From Lentisphaeria bacterium UBA1724 (GTDB lineage: Bacteria > Verrucomicrobiota > Lentisphaeria > Oligosphaerales > Oligosphaeraceae), in contig DCIO01000123.1 in assembly GCA_002315885.1 (NCBI GenBank), positions 8,594-17,637 on the forward strand: a DNA stretch of 9,044 nt, given 5' to 3'. A program made the position numbers and the translations under genes. Of the stretch, positions 5,881 through 9,044 are shown one piece after another (the first letter of the stretch is position 1; each line of letters begins with the position of its first letter). The notes below the pieces were generated by a model. The model was not told the DNA's origin. It did not search any database and worked only from the letters and a program-made list of their open reading frames with translations.

Positions 5881-7146
5881 ATGGAAACTACTGCTCTTCG
5901 TCTGTATGGTGTCAATGACCTCCGCCTTGAAAAGTTCGATCTGCCCGAATGCGGCGACGACGGTATCATCGCCGAGGTGATCTGCGACTCCATCTGCATG
6001 TCCACCTTCAAGGCTGCCGAACAGGGTCCCGCCCACAAGCGCGTTCCCAATGACTGCGCCACCAACCCCGTCATCGTGGGGCATGAGTTCTGCGGCATCA
6101 TCCGCCAGGTGGGCAAGAAGTGGCAGGACAAGTTCCAGCCCGGCGAGCGCTTCGGCATCCAGCCCGCCCTGAATTACAAGGGCTCTCTGGACGCACCTGG
6201 TTACTCCTTCCAGACCATCGGCGGTGACTCCACCCTCATCCGCATTCCTTCCTGCGTCATGGAAATGGACTGCCTGCTGAAATACACTGGCGAGGCATTC
6301 TTCATGGCATCCCTCTCCGAGCCCATGAGCTGCCTGGTGGGCGCCTGCCACGCACAGTATCGTCTGGAGCGCCCCGGTTACTACGAACACACCATGGGCG
6401 TGAAGAAGGGTGGCAAGTGCGCCTGCCTGGCATCCGCTGGTCCTATGGGTCTTGGCCTGGTGGACTACCTGGTCCATGGTCCCATGAAACCCGCTCTGGT
6501 GGTTGTCACCGATATCGACCAGGCCCGTCTGGACCGCGCCGCTTCCGTACTGACCGTCGAGGATGCCGCCAAGAATGGCGTGAAGCTGGTCTTCCAGAAC
6601 ACCGCTGCTCCTACCGCAGTGGCAGATCTGATGGCTCTGACCGACGGCACCGGCTATGACGACGTCTTCGTGCTGGCTCCCGTGGCTCCTGTGGTGGAGC
6701 AGGGCGATGCCATCCTGGGTCGCGGCGGCTGCCTGAACTTCTTCGCGGGTCCCATGGATCCCAAGTTCTCCGCCAAGTTCAATTTCTACAACGTCCACTA
6801 CGCAGGCACCCATATCGTGGGCACCAGCGGTGGTAACACCGACGACATCCGCGAGGCGCTGGATCTCATGAGCAAAGGCATCCTGAATCCCTCCATGATG
6901 ATCACCCACGTAGGCGGTCTGACTGCCACCAAGGACGCCGTCCTCAATCTGCCCAATATCAAGGGCGGAAAGAAGCTCATCTACACGCACCAGGACTTCC
7001 CGCTGACCGCTATCGCCGATTTCGCCGAAAAGGGCAAGACCGATCCCATCTTCGCCGAACTGGACGAGGTCTGCAAGCGCCACAACGGCCTCTGGAACCT
7101 GGAAGCCGAAAAAATCGTCCTGGAGAAGATGCCCAAGCTGGCATAA
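5881..7146 (+). CDS. sorE: L-sorbose-1-phosphate reductase-like zinc dehydrogenase
   Basis: The protein has 421 residues from the ATG at 5881. The N-terminus (METTALRLYG, then DLRLEKFDLPE) and the stretch IVGHEFCG...VGKKWQDKFQPGERF closely resemble Klebsiella SorE as I remember it, as do LNFFAGP and GTSGGNTDD. SorE reduces L-sorbose 1-phosphate to D-glucitol 6-phosphate with NAD(P)H in the cytoplasm. The fold is medium-chain dehydrogenase: a GroES-like half with likely Zn ligands Cys39, His68, Glu69 and Glu147, and a Rossmann half with SAGPMGLG (185-192) and VVVTD (207-211). The four-cysteine structural Zn lobe is absent. A longer frame from a TTG at 5818 adds 21 residues unlike SorE, so the ATG is preferred. 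No Shine-Dalgarno precedes it, only an A/C-rich stretch. No PTS, kinase or regulator of sorbose use is adjacent, so the true substrate may be another sugar phosphate or polyol. Confidence 0.88.
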   Translation: METTALRLYGVNDLRLEKFDLPECGDDGIIAEVICDSICMSTFKAAEQGPAHKRVPNDCATNPVIVGHEFCGIIRQVGKKWQDKFQPGERFGIQPALNYKGSLDAPGYSFQTIGGDSTLIRIPSCVMEMDCLLKYTGEAFFMASLSEPMSCLVGACHAQYRLERPGYYEHTMGVKKGGKCACLASAGPMGLGLVDYLVHGPMKPALVVVTDIDQARLDRAASVLTVEDAAKNGVKLVFQNTAAPTAVADLMALTDGTGYDDVFVLAPVAPVVEQGDAILGRGGCLNFFAGPMDPKFSAKFNFYNVHYAGTHIVGTSGGNTDDIREALDLMSKGILNPSMMITHVGGLTATKDAVLNLPNIKGGKKLIYTHQDFPLTAIADFAEKGKTDPIFAELDEVCKRHNGLWNLEAEKIVLEKMPKLA

Positions 7147-7169
7147 TCCCTAGAATAATCTAGATAAAC

Positions 7170-7208
7170 AAAAGGCCGACTGCCCAATACGGACAGCCGG
7201 CTTTTTTT
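7170..7208 (+). terminator. Intrinsic terminator of sorE, possibly bidirectional
   Basis: An 11-position stem (GCCGACTGCCC with GGACAGCCGGC) has two mismatches and a 5-base AATAC loop. It is flanked by AAAA on the left and seven T residues on the right (7202-7208), which lengthen the pairing. It lies 23 bases after the sorE stop. On the minus strand the stem is followed by TTTT and then GTTT, so it may also stop leftward transcripts from rnd. Confidence 0.85.
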
Positions 7209-7211
7209 GTT

Positions 7212-7239
7212 AATTCGGAATGCGGAATTCGGAATTGTT
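7212..7239. repeat. Block 1 of 7-bp AATTNNG repeats
   Basis: Four heptamers are in phase: AATTCGG, AATGCGG, AATTCGG and AATTGTT. They lie directly after the sorE terminator in the convergent gap. No gene overlaps them. Confidence 0.8.
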
Positions 7240-7281
7240 ATAAGGATGGGGGAAGTTATTCACCCATGTCCCCTCTTCTTC

Positions 7282-7323
7282 AATTCGGAATCAAGAATTG
7301 AGAATTGAGAATTGAGAATTGAA
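7282..7323. repeat. Block 2 of 7-bp AATTNNG repeats
   Basis: Six heptamers are in phase: AATTCGG, AATCAAG, three copies of AATTGAG and AATTGAA. The block ends four bases before the rnd stop codon complement. Like block 1 it starts with AATTCGG followed by a divergent second unit. The 42 bases between the blocks hold only a weak ATGGG / CCCAT dyad (7246-7250, 7263-7267). Confidence 0.85.
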
Positions 7324-7327
7324 AGTC

Positions 7328-8437
7328 CTACCCCTTGATATTCGAAAGTCCCGCTAGCAATTCGTTGCGCCAGCCCGTGCAGAGTTTCCCGGATGGCGTT
7401 TTGCGCTGCAGGAGCGCCGAGGCGTATTTCTCGGCGTCATGGCGCGCGCCGACGATGGCGGAGTCAATCTGCCGTTCTTGTGCGCGTTTCCGCAGGAAAT
7501 TCAGGATGCGGTCGGAGAGGTCATTGAAGGCCTGGCGGGAGTAGTTCGGTTTCTTCGGTTCTTGTGGCGCTGGCGGTGGATTAGCGATAAGCGCCAGTAG
7601 TTCGTCTGCGTAGGGCCGTACGCGCTTGGGCCAGCACTCGGGCATCTTGAGGAGCTCGGCGGCAGTCGTGGGGGCGTTGCTGGCGCACCAGTAGATTTGC
7701 TCGTCGGAGAGAATGCGTGGCCGCGCCACATTGTTGGTTCGTGCGGTGTTCTCACGCCAGATGGCCAACCCAACCGCACGCTGGCGTGCCAGGGCGTTCT
7801 CCATTTTGCGGATGCCGCCCAGGCGTTTCCAGGCATCGGCGGTATCCGGCAAGTCGTAGGCTTCGGGACGGCAGTGGGCGGTGTCCATCTCTTCTTGGAA
7901 CCAGGCCAGGTTGCCATTGTCCTTCAGTTTCGCCTCGAATTCCACTGCCAATTCCGGCAAAAGCACCACGTCATCCGCGGCATATTCCCGTTGCTTTTCC
8001 GTAAGAGGTCGGATGGTCCAGTCGCTGCGTGTCTCGGTCTTGGGCAGGGAAATCCCCAGGTGGGTCTCAATGATTGCCTTGAGACTCTGGGTGCTGGCTT
8101 CTCCGCAGAAGCCCGCCGCGGTCTGCACGTCAAAGAGGTTCTTGGGAATGACGCCCTGGCATGCGCGCACCAGAATCGGCAGGTCGTTGCTGCCACTGAA
8201 GAGGATTTTCCTGCGTGTCTCGTCCGCGAGTATTTCTGCCAACGGTGTCCAGTCCGTCACCGCCAGTGGATCCACCAGCGCGGCATGCTCCCGGTCAATG
8301 CCGATTTGCAGTAGCGCAAATTGCGGGAAGTATGTCTTGGTCCAGGCAAATTCCGTATCCAGCGCAATGGGCATTCCTGCGGGGAGAGCGGCGCAGAAAT
8401 CCCGGAATTTCTGGTTTGTATCAATCCACGGATGCAT
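7328..8437 (-). CDS. rnd: Ribonuclease D
   Basis: This 369-residue DEDDy 3'-5' exoribonuclease trims the 3' ends of tRNA precursors and other small RNAs. The exonuclease domain (about 1-175) shows Exo I ALDTEF (Asp27, Glu29), Exo II with Asp85 in SNDLPIL, and Exo III YAADD with Tyr152 and Asp156; these are the full set of two-metal catalytic residues. An HRDC domain follows at about 210-285 (RKMENALARQRAVGLAIWRE). A second HRDC-like C-terminal part (about 300-369) ends in GWRNELLAG, typical of RNase D. Length agrees with the family (E. coli about 375). The start is eight bases after the upstream ABM gene's stop, so the two are probably co-transcribed. Its ribosome site is weak, and translation may be coupled. 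Confidence 0.95.
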   Translation of the reverse strand: MHPWIDTNQKFRDFCAALPAGMPIALDTEFAWTKTYFPQFALLQIGIDREHAALVDPLAVTDWTPLAEILADETRRKILFSGSNDLPILVRACQGVIPKNLFDVQTAAGFCGEASTQSLKAIIETHLGISLPKTETRSDWTIRPLTEKQREYAADDVVLLPELAVEFEAKLKDNGNLAWFQEEMDTAHCRPEAYDLPDTADAWKRLGGIRKMENALARQRAVGLAIWRENTARTNNVARPRILSDEQIYWCASNAPTTAAELLKMPECWPKRVRPYADELLALIANPPPAPQEPKKPNYSRQAFNDLSDRILNFLRKRAQERQIDSAIVGARHDAEKYASALLQRKTPSGKLCTGWRNELLAGLSNIKG

Positions 8438-8445
8438 GGCAGAGG

Positions 8446-8748
8446 CTAGTCTTTCAGGACGGGAACCAGGATGTTGCAGGAGGAAGCCCCACGCATGCCT
8501 ACAATCTTCTTGCGGAAATCCGCGATGTTCGGACCCGCCAGGTGCGCATCCAGCAACTCCTTGGTGGTCCAGGTCTCAACCATGGTGATGACGGGCGCAT
8601 GGCTACCATCCGCACTCCAGTCAAAACAGGGCTCGTATTGGATGCAGCCCTCCTCCGCACGGACTTTCGGAACCAAGTCCTTCAAAATCTCAATATACGC
8701 ATCCAGGCACTCGGGCTTGATCTCGGCACGGGCATTCACATGTATCAT
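8446..8748 (-). CDS. ABM-domain protein, putative quinol monooxygenase (YgiN-like)
   Basis: The protein has 100 residues and is a single antibiotic-biosynthesis-monooxygenase domain with the ferredoxin-like beta-alpha barrel typical of YgiN. Family marks are MIHVNARAEIKPE, EEGCIQYEP (32-40) and ETWTTKELLDAHLAGPNIADF (58-78). Such proteins act as cofactor-free dimers, some oxidising quinols, but the substrate cannot be read from sequence. The start at 8748 is strongly supported by AAGGAG seven bases upstream. The open frame continues to an ATG at 8922, but those 58 extra codons come from the repeat and hairpin block and look non-coding. It is the first gene of a pair with rnd. Confidence 0.88.
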   Translation of the reverse strand: MIHVNARAEIKPECLDAYIEILKDLVPKVRAEEGCIQYEPCFDWSADGSHAPVITMVETWTTKELLDAHLAGPNIADFRKKIVGMRGASSCNILVPVLKD

Positions 8749-8753
8749 TTTTT

Positions 8754-8761
8754 TGCTCCTT
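8754..8761 (-). promoter_or_regulatory. Shine-Dalgarno that fixes the ABM-protein start
   Basis: The minus strand reads TTAAGGAG, followed by seven bases (C and six A) and the ATG. This is the strongest ribosome site in the window, and it rules out the longer frame beginning at 8922. Confidence 0.85.
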
Positions 8762-8830
8762 AAATTGAACGGATTCTCCGCTTGAAACCAGTAACGTGAC
8801 AAAATATAACCTACGCAAGGGGCATTGCTT

Positions 8831-8857
8831 CTAGGACGCCTAGAACGCCTAGGATTT
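8831..8857. repeat. Left block of 9-bp CTAGG-type repeats
   Basis: Three 9-bp units follow one another: CTAGGACGC, CTAGAACGC and CTAGGATTT, the last degenerate. The block stands at the left border of the hairpin cluster. Confidence 0.8.
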
Positions 8858-8858
8858 C

Positions 8859-8903
8859 GACCCCGGATGGGGTCTGTGAACACAGACCCGGGTGAAACCC
8901 GGG
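8859..8903. other. Ladder of three overlapping hairpins
   Basis: Three perfect inverted repeats share arms. GACCCC / GGGGTC spans 8859-8874 with a GGAT loop. GGGTCTGTG / CACAGACCC spans 8870-8889 with two bases between the arms. CCCGGGT / ACCCGGG spans 8887-8903 with a GAA loop. The 3' arm of each overlaps the 5' arm of the next, so neighbours cannot form fully at the same time. This resembles antiterminator/terminator logic, but no U-tract follows on either strand. It may instead be a repeat element built by duplication. Confidence 0.75.
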
Positions 8904-8927
8904 GAAGGACGGCCCGTGTCATTCTGC

Positions 8928-8963
8928 GCCCGCCGCGCCGCCCGACCGGGCGGCGCGGCGGGC
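8928..8963. other. Perfect 16-bp GC-only hairpin
   Basis: The 16-base arm starting GCCCGCCGCG (8928-8943) pairs without mismatch with the arm at 8948-8963 around a GACC loop. Every stem base is G or C. No T-run follows on either strand, which argues against an ordinary intrinsic terminator. Confidence 0.85.
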
Positions 8964-8988
8964 TCGAAGAATATCATATTGGGTCCTC

Positions 8989-9008
8989 CCCGGCGCTCTC
9001 GCGCCGGG
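8989..9008. other. Perfect 8-bp GC hairpin
   Basis: CCCGGCGC (8989-8996) pairs with GCGCCGGG (9001-9008) around a TCTC loop. Read on the minus strand the loop is GAGA, a GNRA-type tetraloop. It is the last stem of the cluster before the right-hand CTAGG repeats. Confidence 0.8.
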
Positions 9009-9015
9009 CACACGA

Positions 9016-9044
9016 CTAGAGAGCCTAGGGAGCCTAGGGAGCCT
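9016..9044. repeat. Right block of 9-bp CTAGG-type repeats
   Basis: CTAGAGAGC is followed by two copies of CTAGGGAGC and the start of another unit, cut by the window edge. Period and CTAG core match the left block at 8831-8857, so the two frame the hairpin cluster. Confidence 0.85.

Larger units (their letters stand above)
8749..9044. other. Gene-free region at the right edge
   Basis: This stretch of nearly 300 bases holds no credible gene. The leader of the ABM gene occupies about 8749-8810, and 8831-9044 is filled with repeats and hairpins described separately. A minus-strand TATATT (complement of 8803-8808) is a possible -10 box for the ABM-rnd pair, but no matching -35 box was found. Short open frames across the hairpins are biased by palindromes and lack ribosome sites. 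Confidence 0.6.

Noticed and set aside
5866..7083. A 405-codon minus-strand frame opposite sorE
   Set aside because: It mirrors the well-supported sorE and has a repetitive Gly/His/Asp/Val product without recognisable domains.
8749..8922. An N-terminal extension of the ABM protein starting at 8922
   Set aside because: The 58 extra residues are basic and encoded by hairpin and CTAGG repeats. A strong AAGGAG and the family start fix 8748 instead.
8825..9019. A 64-codon plus-strand frame through the right-edge hairpins
   Set aside because: It runs over perfect palindromes and repeats, has no ribosome site and gives an Arg/Gly-rich product expected from GC-rich hairpins.

Overview
The window is ordinary bacterial chromosome with dense housekeeping genes and unusually repeat-rich gaps. 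No rRNA, tRNA, CRISPR array, transposase or phage gene was seen. The organism cannot be named from this stretch. Bacterial-type ProS, MgtE, RNase D, FHA and lipoprotein genes, mixed use of Shine-Dalgarno and non-Shine-Dalgarno starts, and gaps filled with GC-rich hairpin modules and short CTAGG or AATTNNG repeats suggest an uncultured-type member of the PVC group (Lentisphaerota, Kiritimatiellota or Verrucomicrobiota). That placement is a low-confidence impression.

Layout. Positions 1-150 hold five tandem 29-30 bp units, each with an invariant 8-bp stem. Next is a minus-strand cluster transcribed from right to left: proS (5260 to 3524), a tandem-FHA membrane protein (3441 to 2647), the Mg2+ channel/transporter mgtE (2597 to 1227) and a shortened dihydroorotase pyrC (1222 to 167). 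The gaps between them are 82, 49 and 4 nt. A 208-bp divergent region (5261-5468) separates proS from two plus-strand genes: a small proline-rich lipoprotein (5469-5789) and sorE, an L-sorbose-1-phosphate reductase-like dehydrogenase (5881-7146). A good intrinsic terminator (7170-7208) follows sorE. Two blocks of 7-bp repeats then fill the convergent gap before the minus-strand pair of an ABM-domain monooxygenase (8748 to 8446) and RNase D (8437 to 7328). From about 8831 to the right edge there is no credible gene, only a compact block of hairpins flanked on both sides by 9-bp CTAGG-type repeats.

How the genes fit together. proS and rnd serve translation and RNA processing, mgtE supplies Mg2+, and pyrC is pyrimidine biosynthesis. 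The close packing suggests co-transcription more than a shared pathway. sorE stands without the sorbose PTS genes it accompanies in enterics. I found no clear new multi-gene system. The points most worth a second look are the repeat and hairpin elements, especially a ladder of three mutually exclusive hairpins at 8859-8903, and a dihydroorotase that lacks its usual N-terminal region and an internal loop.
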